Source: CAVSRC01 sp963782045 (GTDB lineage Bacteria > Pseudomonadota > Alphaproteobacteria > Rhizobiales > Kaistiaceae). From it: a stretch of 64,000 nucleotides of DNA. The notes beneath the pieces were generated by a model, which made no database searches, was not told where the DNA came from, and saw nothing but the letters and a program-made list of their open reading frames with translations. A program made the translations under genes and the position numbers. The stretch is taken from the NCBI GenBank assembly GCA_963782045.1, contig CAWAIR010000037.1, positions 124,001 to 188,000 on the forward strand, given 5' to 3'. This document shows, piece by piece, positions 50,297-59,160 of the stretch (the stretch's first letter is position 1; each line of letters begins with the position of its first letter).

Positions 50297-50299
50297 GGA

Positions 50300-50497
50300 T
50301 CACGCGGCCTCCTGATCACGTTCCTCGCGCCTCGCGGCGAGCCAAGCGTCAAGCTCACTAGCGAGCCAAGCGACGGTGTTTGGCCCAAGACGAATAGGCC
50401 GGGGAAATGTGCCCTGGGCGATGCGTCGATAAATGGTCGAAATGCCGAGCCCGCAATAATCAGGCAGGCCGCGGCGGCGAACTATTTTCTTGTCCAT
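50300..50497 (-). CDS. AlpA-family helix-turn-helix regulator / excisionase
   Basis: 65 residues from the ATG at 50497. Typical MerR-like wHTH: LPDYCGLGISTIYRRIAQGT, FPRPIRLGPNTVAWLASELD, AWLAARREERDQ. AlpA proteins activate excision or early genes of P4-type and PICI-type islands. First gene of the coupled leftward early operon. Confidence 0.85.
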   Translation of the reverse strand: MDKKIVRRRGLPDYCGLGISTIYRRIAQGTFPRPIRLGPNTVAWLASELDAWLAARREERDQEAA

Positions 50498-50601
50498 GAC
50501 CGAACCCTTGCTGAGCCCGGGATAGACCAACCGGGCGGGTTCGGGATAACTACGCGCCTATTGCTCGGCATTTTGCGGGAAAAACAATTCCCCCGCAAAA
50601 A

Positions 50602-50994
50602 TCAGGACTGAGAGCGTTTTCGCCGACCGACAACTCGCCGCGAGTGCGAAGTTTGCAGATAGTGGACAACATCCGCCGGGTCGACGTGTAGGGGATTCGA
50701 CGGGTTTATCTCGTTCCAGTGCTCGATCGCCTCGCGGCACAGCTTTTTCATAATGTGCTGTGGCACGTTCTTGTGGCGCCTGGGCGGAATATCGCCGGCA
50801 AGGTAGCGGGCGCGCGCTTGCGTCCTCTCCGGCTCGGCAAGGGCTTCGTTCTTGGCAACGACTTCGTTTTCGGCGATTCCTCGGTTGATGGCGCGCCACA
50901 GCTCGATGCGCCCCTGCGCCTGCGCGGCCGCGACGGCAATCGGATTATTCCACCACCTAGTTGTTCCGCGTGGTCTTCCGGGCTTCCGTGCCAT
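50602..50994 (-). CDS. Protein of unknown function next to integrase
   Basis: 130 residues, basic and helical: KPGRPRGTTRWWNNPIAVAA, GRIELWRAINRGIAENEVVA, RRHKNVPQHIMKKLCREAIE. Its ATG overlaps the integrase stop (TGATG). Not recognised; may help recombination or regulate the early operon. Confidence 0.6.
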   Translation of the reverse strand: MARKPGRPRGTTRWWNNPIAVAAAQAQGRIELWRAINRGIAENEVVAKNEALAEPERTQARARYLAGDIPPRRHKNVPQHIMKKLCREAIEHWNEINPSNPLHVDPADVVHYLQTSHSRRVVGRRKRSQS

Positions 50995-52223
50995 CAGCGT
51001 GCCCTCCGCATCGGAACCACGTCGCCGCCGCCGGCCGGTCGCGACAGGAATTCGGCCCAGGCGTCCATCATCCGGCGGCGCTTCGCCAGCGCGTCGCCTC
51101 TCCGATAAGCGGCCTCGGTCTGGTCGCCGACGACATGTGCGAGCGCGGCTTCGGCGACTTCGGGCTGGAAGTTGGTGGCCTCACCAACCCAATCGCGGAA
51201 CGAACTCCGAAAGCCGTGAACGGTGAAACCGTTGTCGGTCTTGCCGCGCAACAATTCCAGCATGGCCATGTTTGACAGGCCATGTCCTGCCCGTGCCCCC
51301 GGAAAGACGATATCGCCTTCACGCGGCAGGCCGGCGAGGATTTCCAGCACGCGGTCGCTCAGTGGCACGCGATGGTCGCGACCGCTCTTGGTGCGATCGC
51401 CGGGGCAGGTCCACACCTTGGCCGAAAGATCAAATTCGCTCCACCGAGCGCCGATGGTTTCGCCGGTTCTCGCAGCGGTCAAAATCGTGAATTCGAGCGC
51501 CTTCGCCGACACGCTGGTTTCGTCGCGCAATGTCGCCATGAATGCGGGCAGATCGCCGAAGGGCATCGCGTCGTGATGCTTCACCTTGCGCACCTTGCCC
51601 TTGGCCGGCAGTAGCTTGTCCAAATGGCCGCGCCAGCGGGCGGGGTTGTCGCCCTGCCGAAATCCACGGGCCGTCGCCCAATCGAGCACGGCCTCGACAC
51701 GCCCGCGCACCCGGCTCGCCGTCTCGGTCTTGTTCTCCCAAATCGGTTCCAGGATCTTCAGGACGTGCGCCGTCTCGACTGCACTCACCGGAAGGTCGCC
51801 AATCACCGGGGCGGCGTAGCGCTCAAGGGTGGACGTCCATTGTTCGCCGTGTTTTGCGTTTTTCCAGCCTGCCCGCTGCGCTGCGATGTATTGCGCGGCT
51901 GCGTCGCGGAACGGCACCAGGATGGCGGTGGCAGCCGCAGCGGCGGCTCGCTGGCCGCGGCGAGCGTCAATCGGGTCAATCCCCTCCAGGAGCAAAGCGC
52001 GGGCCTGCCGTGCCTTCTCCCGGGCTTCGGCGAGTGTCAGCGTGTGGATGGCGCCAAATCCCATCTGCCGCGCCTTGCCGTTCAACATGTAGCGGAACAG
52101 CCAACTTTTTGTCCCCCATTGCGACACCTGAAGGTAAAGCCCGCCGCCGTCCGCATACCGGCCCGGCTTGCCTTTCTTCGCCACGGCTGTTGCCGTCAGT
52201 CTGTGAATGCCGGCCATGTCCAA
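50994..52223 (-). CDS. int: Tyrosine recombinase / integrase (P4-like, DUF4102 N-terminus)
   Basis: 409 residues. N-terminal arm-binding domain (GRYADGGGLYLQVSQWGTKS, LAEAREKARQARALLLEG). Core-binding SAM-like domain, then the catalytic set: Arg in TAARTGETIGARW (about 252), HGFRSSFRDW (His-x-x-Arg about 336-339), His in LAHVVGDQTE and Tyr in AAYRRGD (about 373). It lies 150 bp from the right attachment repeat and drives integration into the tRNA-Ser 3' end. Start at 52223 or, two codons later, 52217. Confidence 0.95.
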   Translation of the reverse strand: MDMAGIHRLTATAVAKKGKPGRYADGGGLYLQVSQWGTKSWLFRYMLNGKARQMGFGAIHTLTLAEAREKARQARALLLEGIDPIDARRGQRAAAAAATAILVPFRDAAAQYIAAQRAGWKNAKHGEQWTSTLERYAAPVIGDLPVSAVETAHVLKILEPIWENKTETASRVRGRVEAVLDWATARGFRQGDNPARWRGHLDKLLPAKGKVRKVKHHDAMPFGDLPAFMATLRDETSVSAKALEFTILTAARTGETIGARWSEFDLSAKVWTCPGDRTKSGRDHRVPLSDRVLEILAGLPREGDIVFPGARAGHGLSNMAMLELLRGKTDNGFTVHGFRSSFRDWVGEATNFQPEVAEAALAHVVGDQTEAAYRRGDALAKRRRMMDAWAEFLSRPAGGGDVVPMRRAR

Positions 52224-52375
52224 CAGCTCCCGCTAGGTACATTTCTACCCACAACGATAGTTGCGATTGGGTGGGACGGCAAGAGACAATGCGGGACTGT
52301 GGAAACGGCAGAGTGTCGCGGCTATTGTGGCTCAATCCGACGCGTTGAGACAGCGCGGGACGCGGCTTGGATAGA

Positions 52376-52390
52376 CATCCTCTCCGCCAT
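52376..52390 (+). repeat. attR core (15-bp direct repeat)
   Basis: Exact copy of the tRNA-Ser 3' end repeat at 42389-42403. Between the integrase start and this site lies an imperfect palindrome (ACCCACAAC ... GTTGCGATTGGGTGG, about 52241-52275), a candidate integrase arm or operator site. Confidence 0.85.
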
Positions 52391-52475
52391 GATTCCGCTC
52401 ACGGCAGGCGCGCTACGCTCGCCGCCTCTGCGGGGGCGGGCGAAAGCCCGGGCCGCAGTCGCGGCCTGTGGCTCC

Positions 52476-52507
52476 GGGTTCGAGGTTTCTCCCATCCTCT
52501 TCTCCAT
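52476..52507 (+). other. Possible degenerate tRNA-Ser 3' end
   Basis: GGGTTCGA followed after 6 nt by TCCCATCCTCT and then TCTCCAT resembles the T-loop and acceptor 3' strand of tRNA-Ser at 42377-42403 with a small insertion. No 5' half is seen. It could be a scar of an earlier integration, or chance. Confidence 0.3.
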
Positions 52508-52601
52508 CTTGGTGCTCACGCCAATCTCACTGCGTTCGATGGCTCCGCCAGGGCGCGCTGGCCGCGCGGCGGGCAGTCGCCCGCTGGGCGTCACGCAGAC
52601 C

Positions 52602-52790
52602 TCAGCGGAAGGCTTTCGGCGGCTCGGGAATGGCGATGCCACGCCGCTCGAACTCCTGCCTCAGCTTGCCGGTGATCGCCCGGCAGCCGCAGTTCCTGGC
52701 GTGCTCGGCATGCCAGGCGATGCGCTGATCCAGCGTCGGTTTCTCGGGCATCGGGTGTGCCCGGTGCCACCCCGCGTTGATCTTGCCCAT
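52602..52790 (-). CDS. Small conserved-looking protein of unknown function
   Basis: 62 residues from the ATG at 52790: KPTLDQRIAWHAEHARNCGC, then RAITGKLRQEFERRGIAIPE. Reads as a compact helical protein with one Cys-x-Cys; I recall similar short hypotheticals in rhizobia. About 100 bp downstream of the dehydratase gene, same strand. Confidence 0.6.
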   Translation of the reverse strand: MGKINAGWHRAHPMPEKPTLDQRIAWHAEHARNCGCRAITGKLRQEFERRGIAIPEPPKAFR

Positions 52791-52893
52791 GAGACCCGCC
52801 TCCCGGCCGGCCAACCGGAGACAGCAAAGGCGGCCGGTCGCCCGGCCGCCTTGTCCTGGGTCAACGCTGCGGCGTCCCGCCCCAGCGCCGGCT

Positions 52894-54706
52894 CTAGTGG
52901 TTGTCGCGCGGGATGCCCATCTCGCTGGGCGACGTGCCGGTACTTGACCGCCGGCTTCAGGACCATGCCCTCGGCGAACTGGTCGACCATGCCGCGCTGG
53001 ATCTCCTGCCAGGGCGTCTGGCTCTTCGGGAAAGTGGATAGCCGCCATGCGGCCTGCAGGTCGGCGCGGCGCTGGGCCAGCTCCTCGTCGGAGATCAGGA
53101 TGTTGGCCTCGCCGCTTGTTGAGGTCGATGCGCACCCGGTCGCCGGTCTTGAGGATGCGCGAGGCCGCCGCCCGCCGCCGCCTCGGGCGAGGCGTTGAGG
53201 ATCGAGGGCGAGCCCGACGTGCCCGACTGGCGGCCGTCGCCGATGCAGGGCAGCGCGTGGATGCCGCGTTTGATGAGCGCGGCCGGCGGCTGCATGTTCA
53301 CCACCTCGGCGCCGCCCGGATAGCCGATCGGCGCCGGTGCCGCGGATGAACAGCATGCAGTTCTCGTCGATCTCGAGCGCCGGATCGTCGATGCGGTGGT
53401 GGTAGTCCTCCGGCCCGTCGAAGACGATGGCGCGGCCCTCGAAGGCGTTCGGGCTGCTTCGGGTCGGAGAGATAGCGGTCGCGGAATTCCTGCGAGATGA
53501 CGCTGGTCTTCATGATCGCGCGGAATCGAACAGGTTGCCCTTCAGCACGAGGAAGCCGGCATCGGCGACCAGCGGGTTGCTCGAACGGGCGGATGACGTC
53601 CGGTCGTCCTGATTGTCGCGGCCGCGGCAGTTGTCGCCCATGGTCTTGCCGTTGACGGTCATCGCGTCCTCGTGGATCAGGCCGTGCTTCATCAGCTCGT
53701 CGACCACCGCCGGCACGCCGCCGGCGCGGTGGTACTCCTCGCCGAGATACTTGCCGGCCGGCTGCAGGTTGACCAGCAGCGGCACCTTGTGGCCGATGCG
53801 TCTGCCAGTCCTCGATGGTGAGCTCGACGCCGATGTGGCGGGCGATGGCGTTGAGGTGGATCGGCGCGTTGGTCGAGCCGCCGATCGCCGAATTGACGAC
53901 GATGGCGTTCTCGAAGGCCTCGCGGGTCAGGATGTCGGAGGGCTTCAGATCCTCCCACACCATCTCGACGGTGCGCTTGCCGGTCTCGTAGGCGATCTGC
54001 CCGCGCTCGCGATAGGGGGCGGGGATCGCGGCGCAGCCGGGCAGGCTCATGCCCAGCGCCTCGGCGAGCGAGTTCATGGTCGTCGCCGTGCCCATGGTGT
54101 TGCAGTGGCCGATCGACGGCGCCGAGGAGGCGACGATCTCGATGAACTCGTCGTAGTCGATCTCGCCGGCGGCGAGGTCGCTCGCGCGCCTTCCACACGA
54201 TCGTGCCGGAGCCGGTGCGCTCGCCCTTGCACCAGCCGTTCAGCATCGGCCCGCCGGAGAGCACGATCGCCGGGATGTTGACCGTCGCCGCCGCCATGAT
54301 GCAGGCCGGCGTGGTCTTGTCGCAGCCGGTGGTCAGCACCACGCCGTCGAGCGGATAGCCGTAGAGCACCTCGACCAGGCCGAGATAGGCGAGGTTGCGG
54401 TCGAGCGCGGCGGTCGGCCGCTTGCCGGTCTCCTGGATCGGATGGACCGGGAACTCGATGCGCGAGGCCGCCGGCGGCGGTGATGCCGTCGCGCACCCGC
54501 TTGGCGAGCTCCAGATGGTGCCGGTTGCAGGGCGACAGGTCGGAGCCGGTCTGGGCGATGCCGATGATCGGCTTGCCGGACTGCAGTTCCTCGCGGGTCA
54601 GGCCAAAGTTGAGATAGCGCTCCAGATAGAGGGCGGTCATTCCCGGGTTTTCGGGGTTGTCGAACCAGGCTTTGGAGCGCAATTGCGACTTGTCTTTTTT
54701 GGCCAT
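52894..54706 (-). CDS. IlvD/Edd-family sugar-acid dehydratase, probable L-arabonate dehydratase type (frameshifted in this sequence)
   Basis: Fe-S enzyme that dehydrates an aldonic acid to its 2-keto-3-deoxy acid. About 600 residues after joining frames. Cluster cysteines in GSDLSPCNRHHLELAKRV, LTTGCDKTTPACIMAA and APSIGHCNTMGTATTMN. The GWCKGERTGSGTIVW and NAPIHLNAIARHIGVELT segments fit the L-arabonate/D-xylonate branch, not true IlvD. At least eight 1-nt insertions, for example GCG|C|ATC at 54460, CGC|G|AGC near 54181, GAG|C|AAC at 53579. Divergent from a FadR-type regulator and followed across it by catabolic genes. The sugar acid is inferred. Confidence 0.8.
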
Positions 54707-54963
54707 CGATCTTTTCTTCCGTCATGGTGCTGCGCGTCAGGCTGGGTCGACCGGCCCTTCCGATCGCTGTCTGTGGCGCGGGCCGCGGTTCAAGGTATCG
54801 GCAGCTTCACCCGCCTTGGCAAGCGTCCTCGCGTGCCTACATTTTATATCGACGATTGTCCTCGGCGAACCGGAGAACAGCGGCCAGGGCCCATGTGCAC
54901 GGCTGCTGACGATCTCAGTTAACGCCGGAAAGATACTATGATAAACGTCACCCCGTCCAACGG
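54707..54963. promoter_or_regulatory. Divergent control region of the sugar-acid cluster
   Basis: 257 bp between the dehydratase and the FadR-type regulator. It is locally AT-rich around ATTTTATATCGACG (54840) and ACTATGATAAACG (54935); TATGAT at 54937-54942 could be a -10 for the regulator gene. No clear FadR-type palindrome was recognised. Confidence 0.35.
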
Positions 54964-55792
54964 ATGGACGACGAGGCCGCCATGGACGGCCCAAATTCCG
55001 GGAGACCCGCCGGCCGGCGCCACCAGCGCCTTTCGGAAATGGTCGCGGCGACGCTCGGGAAGCGAATTGTCAACGGCCAGTACCAGCCCGGCGACACCCT
55101 GCCGACCGAGCCGGCAGTACAGGCGGAATTCGGCGTTTCGCGCACTGCCGTGCGCGAGGCGATCCGGCTGCTGTCGGCCAAGGGGCTGACGGCGTCGCGC
55201 CCCAAGATCGGCACCCGCGTCCGGCCCGACGGTCGACTGGAACATGCTCGATGCCGGACGTGCTGCGCTGGCAGATCGAACAGGGCCGACCGACGAATTC
55301 GTCGACGCCCTCTTCGAGATGCGCGAGATCATGGAGCCGGCGGCCTGCGTCGCTGGCCGCGGAGCGGGCGACCGCCGGAGGACATCGCCGCGCTCGGCGC
55401 GGCGATGGACGGCATCCAAAAGGACCCGCGCGGCGGCCCCGAGCAGATCGCGGCGGACATCGATTTCCACATGGCGATCCTGAGCCTCGCGCAATCCGAT
55501 GCTGCGTCTCGGTCGGCGCCATGATCAATTCGGCGCTGGAGCTGACGTTCACCCTCGGCTGGCGGACGGTCATGGCCGCCGATGCGGTGTTGCAGCACCG
55601 CGCGGTCTACGAAGCGATCGCGCCCGGGACGCGGAAGGCGCGTTCTCGGCATGCGGCGGCTGCTCAGGAACTCGAAGGGCAATGTGCTTCGATGCCCTCT
55701 GGGTGCGCGCGCGAGGCGCCACGAAGCCGGCTGACACGCCGCCGGCCGACGGACGGTGCCCGGCCGCATTCGGGGAGAGCCCATGCGTTTGA
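54964..55792 (+). CDS. FadR-family (GntR) transcriptional regulator (frameshifted in this sequence)
   Basis: N-terminal GntR wHTH intact: LSEMVAATLGKRIVNGQYQP, LPTEPAVQAEFGVSRTAVRE, AIRLLSAKGLTASRPKIGTR. The FCD effector domain continues in other frames (DEFVDALFEMREIMEPAA, IDFHMAILSLAQ, TVMAADAVLQHRAVYEAI). Breaks at about 55220, 55256, 55353, 55378, 55500 and 55685 fit single extra bases. A second in-frame ATG at 54982 is an alternative start. The end is uncertain; the likely stop overlaps the next gene. Expected to repress the cluster until a sugar-acid intermediate binds. Confidence 0.8.
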
Positions 55793-56781
55793 TGCAGGTG
55801 CGCGACGGCGAGGGGCCGTCGTGTGGTCGCGACCGAGCGCGGCAGGTCGTGGATCGTCGGCGGCCGCTTCCAGCGGTCTACGACCTGGCCAGGGCGGCGA
55901 TCGCGCGCAAGACGAGCATCGCCAAGCTGGTGCAGGCGGCCGGCAGCCGCGGCGAGGCCGACCCCGCCGCGCTGTCTCGCCAGGGGCCGGGTGCTGCCGC
56001 CGATCGATCATCCCGATCCGGCGCATCTGCTGGTCACCGGCACCGGCCTCACCCATCTCGGCTCCGCCGCGACCCGCGATTCCATGCACGCCAAGGCAGC
56101 GAACGGCGACGAGGCAGACGCTGACCGATTCCATGAAGATGTTCCGCATGGGGCTCGAGGGCGGCAAGCCGGCCAAGGGCGAGACCGGCGTGCAGCCGGA
56201 GTGGTTCTACAAGGGCGACGGCAGCTTCGTGGCGGCGCCGGGCAAGCCGCTCACCTCGCCCGCCTTCGCCGAGGACGGCGGCGAGGAGCCGGAGGTCGCC
56301 GGCATCTATCGTGGTCGGCCAGCGACGGCACGCCGTGGCGGATCGGCTTCGCGCTCGTCAACGAATTCTCCGACCACGTCATGGAGCGGCAGCAACTATC
56401 TCTATCTCGCCCATTCCAAGCTGCGGCCGTGCTCCTTCGGGCCCGAGATGCTGCTCGGCGACCTGCCCGACGACGTGCGCGGCATGTCGCGCATCCGCCG
56501 CGGCGACAAGGTGATCTTCGAGAAGCCGTTCCTCACCGGCGAGGCGAACATGTCGCACACCATCGCCAATCTCGAGCCCCACCATTTCAAGTATCCGTCT
56601 TTCCGCCGGCCCGGCGACGTCCACGTCCACTGCTTCGGCACCGCGACGCTGTCGTTTGCCGCCGGCATCCGCGACCGAGGCGGGCGACGTCTTCGAGATC
56701 GCGGCGCCGCCGTTCGGCCTGCCGCTTGCCAATCCGCTCGCGGTCGGCAAAGACGAGCGGGTGAGGATCCGCCGCCTCTAA
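55783..56781 (+). CDS. AraD1/GguC-family protein (frameshifted in this sequence)
   Basis: About 330 residues, FAA-hydrolase-like fold. The ATG at 55783 has GGGGAG upstream. MRLMQVRDGEG, PIDHPDPAHLLVTGTGLTHL, GVQPEWFYKGDGSFVA, GFALVNEFSDHVME and CSFGPEMLLGDLPDDVRG are characteristic of AraD1 proteins. These sit in L-arabinose oxidative clusters and are proposed 2-keto-3-deoxy-L-arabonate dehydratases. Breaks near 55820, 55975, 56112, 56310, 56390 and 56678 are of the one-base type. Confidence 0.78.
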
Positions 56782-56829
56782 GCCGTCCTTCGCCGGCAAT
56801 TGCAAACAGAACTGGGGAATTCTGCCGTC

Positions 56830-58273
56830 ATGGACGATCTGCACCGCAACTATATCGATGGGGAATGGGTGGATGGCGAGGCCATCGCCGACATCAACCC
56901 CTCCAACACCAACGACGTCGTCGGCCACTATGCCCGCGCCAGCGCCGACGACGCCAGGCGCGCCATCGCCGCCGCCAAGGCGGCGTTCCCGGCGTGGTCG
57001 CGCTCGGGCATCCAGCAGCGCCACGACGTGCTCAAGGCGGCCGGCGACGAGATCCTGGCGCGGCGCGAGGAGCTCGGCAGGCTGCTCGCCCGCGAGGAGG
57101 GCAAGACGCTCGCCGAGGGCATCGGCGAGACGGTGCGGGCGGCGCAGATCTTCGATTTCTTCGCCGGCGAAGCGCTGCGCTTGTCCGGCGAGATGGTGCC
57201 GAGCGTGCGCCCGGGCATCGAGGTCGAGATCACCCGCGAGCCGGTCGGCGTGGTCGGCATCATCACGCCGTGGAACTTCCCGATCGCCATCCCGGCGTGG
57301 AAGATCGCGCCGGCGCTCTGCTACGGCAACACGGTGGTCTTCAAGCCGGCCGATCTGGTGCCCGGCTGCGCCTGGGCGATCGTCGACATCCTCGTCGCGC
57401 GCCGGCCTGCCCAAGGGCGTGCTCAACCTGGTCATGGGCAGGGGCTCGGTGGTCGGCCAGGCCATGCTCGATTCGCCCGGACGTCAACGCCATGACCTTC
57501 ACCGGCTCGGTCGGCACCGGCCGGCGCGTCGCCGACGCCTCGGTCAAGGTGATGCGCAAGTTCCAGCTCGAGATGGGCGGCAAGAACCCGCTGGTGGTGC
57601 TCGACGACGCCGACCTCGACGTCGCGGTCGAGATGCGCGCGCCAACGGCGCCTTCTTCTCCACCGGCCAGCGCTGCACCGCCTCCTCGCGGCTGATCGTG
57701 ACCGAGGGCATCCACGACAGGTTCGTCGCGGCGCTGACCGAGCGCCTGAAGGGCCTCAAGGTCGACGATGCGCTGCAAGGCCGGCACCCAGATCGGCCCG
57801 GTGGTCGATCCAAGCCAGCTCAAGCAGGACGAGGACTACATCAGACATCGGCGCAAGACGAAGGCGCCACGCTCGCCTGGGGCGGCGAGCGGCTCAACCG
57901 CGAGACGCCCGGCTTCTATCTCGCAGCCGGCGCTGTTCACCGAAACCACGCCGAGATGCGCATCAACCGCGAGGAAATCTTCGGGCCGGTGGCGAGCGTC
58001 ATCCGCGTCAAGGATTACGACGAGGCGCTGGCGGTCGCCAACGACACGCCCTTCGGCCTGTCCTCGGGCATCTGCACCACCAGCCTCAAATACGCCACGC
58101 ACTTCAAGCGCAATGCCGAGGCCGGCATGGTGATGGTCAACCTGCCGACCGCCGGCGTCGACTATCACGTGCCGTTCGGCGGCCGGAAGGCATCGAGCTA
58201 CGGCCCGCGCGAGCAGGGCCGCTACGCCGCCGAGTTCTTCACCACCGTGAAGACGGCCTACATGATGCCCTGA
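56830..58273 (+). CDS. Aldehyde dehydrogenase, 2,5-dioxopentanoate (alpha-ketoglutarate semialdehyde) type (frameshifted in this sequence)
   Basis: About 478 residues. YIDGEWVDGEAIADINPSNT, the NAD-site stretch GIITPWNFPIAIPAWKIAPAL, FTGSVGTGRRVA, ELGGKNP-like QLEMGGKNPLVV and the catalytic cysteine in FFSTGQRCTASSR. C-terminus HVPFGGRKASSYGPREQGRY. Best fit is the dehydrogenase that yields 2-oxoglutarate in oxidative pentose degradation. Breaks include GCG|C|GCC near 57393, TCG|C|CCG at 57476, two near 57640, CTG|C|AAG near 57774 and some near 57845-57950. Confidence 0.85.
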
Positions 58274-58283
58274 TAGGGGGGAT

Positions 58284-58360
58284 GTAGCCCGGGTGGAGCG
58301 CAGCGAAACCCGGGGCACCTTCGATCATTCCCGGATTACGCTTCGCTCCATCCGGGCTAC
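58284..58360. repeat. Palindromic intergenic repeat, copy 2
   Basis: GTAGCCCGGgTGGAGCG and CGCTCCAtCCGGGCTAC: 17-bp arms with one mismatch, ends of a 77-bp palindrome between the dehydrogenase and a convergent secreted-protein gene. Same outer arms as 13422-13492. May serve as a bidirectional transcription end. Confidence 0.75.
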
Positions 58361-58379
58361 GCGCAAGCGAAGTCGCCCC

Positions 58380-58916
58380 CTACTTGCAGAACACCCGTTT
58401 GGTCGAGCCGTTGGGCAGGATGGTGCCATCCTTCTCGTTGAAGGAATTGGGGAAATACTTGCGGCAGGCGGCGAACCAGTCGGCCGTCCAGGGCGTCGCG
58501 CCGCCGGTATAGGAATGGCCCGAGGGCGAACTGTCCGCCGTCTGCTTGGCCGGCTCCGGTGCGATCTTTGGCGCGGGCGCCGCCGCCGTGTCCCCGGCCG
58601 TGGCGACGGCGGGCGGTGCGAGCGGGGCGGTCGCCGGGTCCTTGGCCGCGTCCGCTTGGCCCGCCGTATCGACCGAGGTGCCGTAATAGGCGGAGCCCGA
58701 CGGCATCTCCGGCTCCTGGTCCAGGTTGAGGCAGCGATAGTAGGCCTCGTCCTGAATCTTCGGCTCCGCCCCCGGCTTCTCGCCGGCGGCCGCGGCAAAC
58801 TGATTGGCGTATTCGCGCGCGTAGAGCGCGCAGTAGGCCGGCGGGGCCGCGACGGCCGCCCCGGTCGCCGCCGCCAGCAAGCCCAGCCCGGCGAGCGGCG
58901 CAATCGTGAACTTCAT
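58380..58916 (-). CDS. Secreted protein with BA14K-like C-terminus
   Basis: 178 residues from the ATG at 58916 (GGAAG upstream). Signal peptide KFTIAPLAGLGLLAAATGAA, mature start near APPAYC. Region YCALYAREYANQF, an Ala/Pro-rich linker, and a C-terminal block WFAACRKYFPNSFNEKDGTI ending KRVFCK. The CRxYxxxSF-type end is reminiscent of rhizobial BA14K proteins. Envelope role presumed. Confidence 0.68.
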   Translation of the reverse strand: MKFTIAPLAGLGLLAAATGAAVAAPPAYCALYAREYANQFAAAAGEKPGAEPKIQDEAYYRCLNLDQEPEMPSGSAYYGTSVDTAGQADAAKDPATAPLAPPAVATAGDTAAAPAPKIAPEPAKQTADSSPSGHSYTGGATPWTADWFAACRKYFPNSFNEKDGTILPNGSTKRVFCK

Positions 58917-59160
58917 GGCTTCCGGTTCCCTCCCGGTCGCGTACCTGTCTGTTATCTTGGCGCAACGGCGAAAACTCAAGGGTCATGGCGGGGCCGTCGG
59001 CGCGTCTTGCGCCACGAGGCCAGCATCCCGCCGATCTTTGGTGACAACAGGGTGGCGCGATGGCCGGAAATGGGCATTTGCCGGTTGCCCGATCACATTT
59101 TCTGCGCCAAGACGCTGGCCAGGCCGGACGCTGCCGGAAACCGCACACGGAGGAGCGACC

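Larger units (their letters stand above)
42389..52390. mobile_element. 10.0-kb integrative element in tRNA-Ser, satellite-like (PICI/SaPI-like layout)
   Basis: Bounded by a perfect 15-bp direct repeat; the integrase gene lies next to the right end and reads inward. Leftward order: integrase, unknown, AlpA-type regulator, two short genes, Toprim primase, AAA helicase, inverted iteron cluster, terminase small and large subunits, three unknown genes. At the tRNA end, two rightward accessory genes and a decayed gene. No capsid, portal, tail or lysis gene is seen. This set fits a phage satellite or phage-inducible island better than a prophage remnant, but the terminase large subunit is broken as written. 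Confidence 0.82.

Noticed and set aside
42389..52390. Complete prophage
   Set aside because: No portal, capsid, tail, holin or lysin gene could be found in the 10 kb; only replication, integration and terminase functions.
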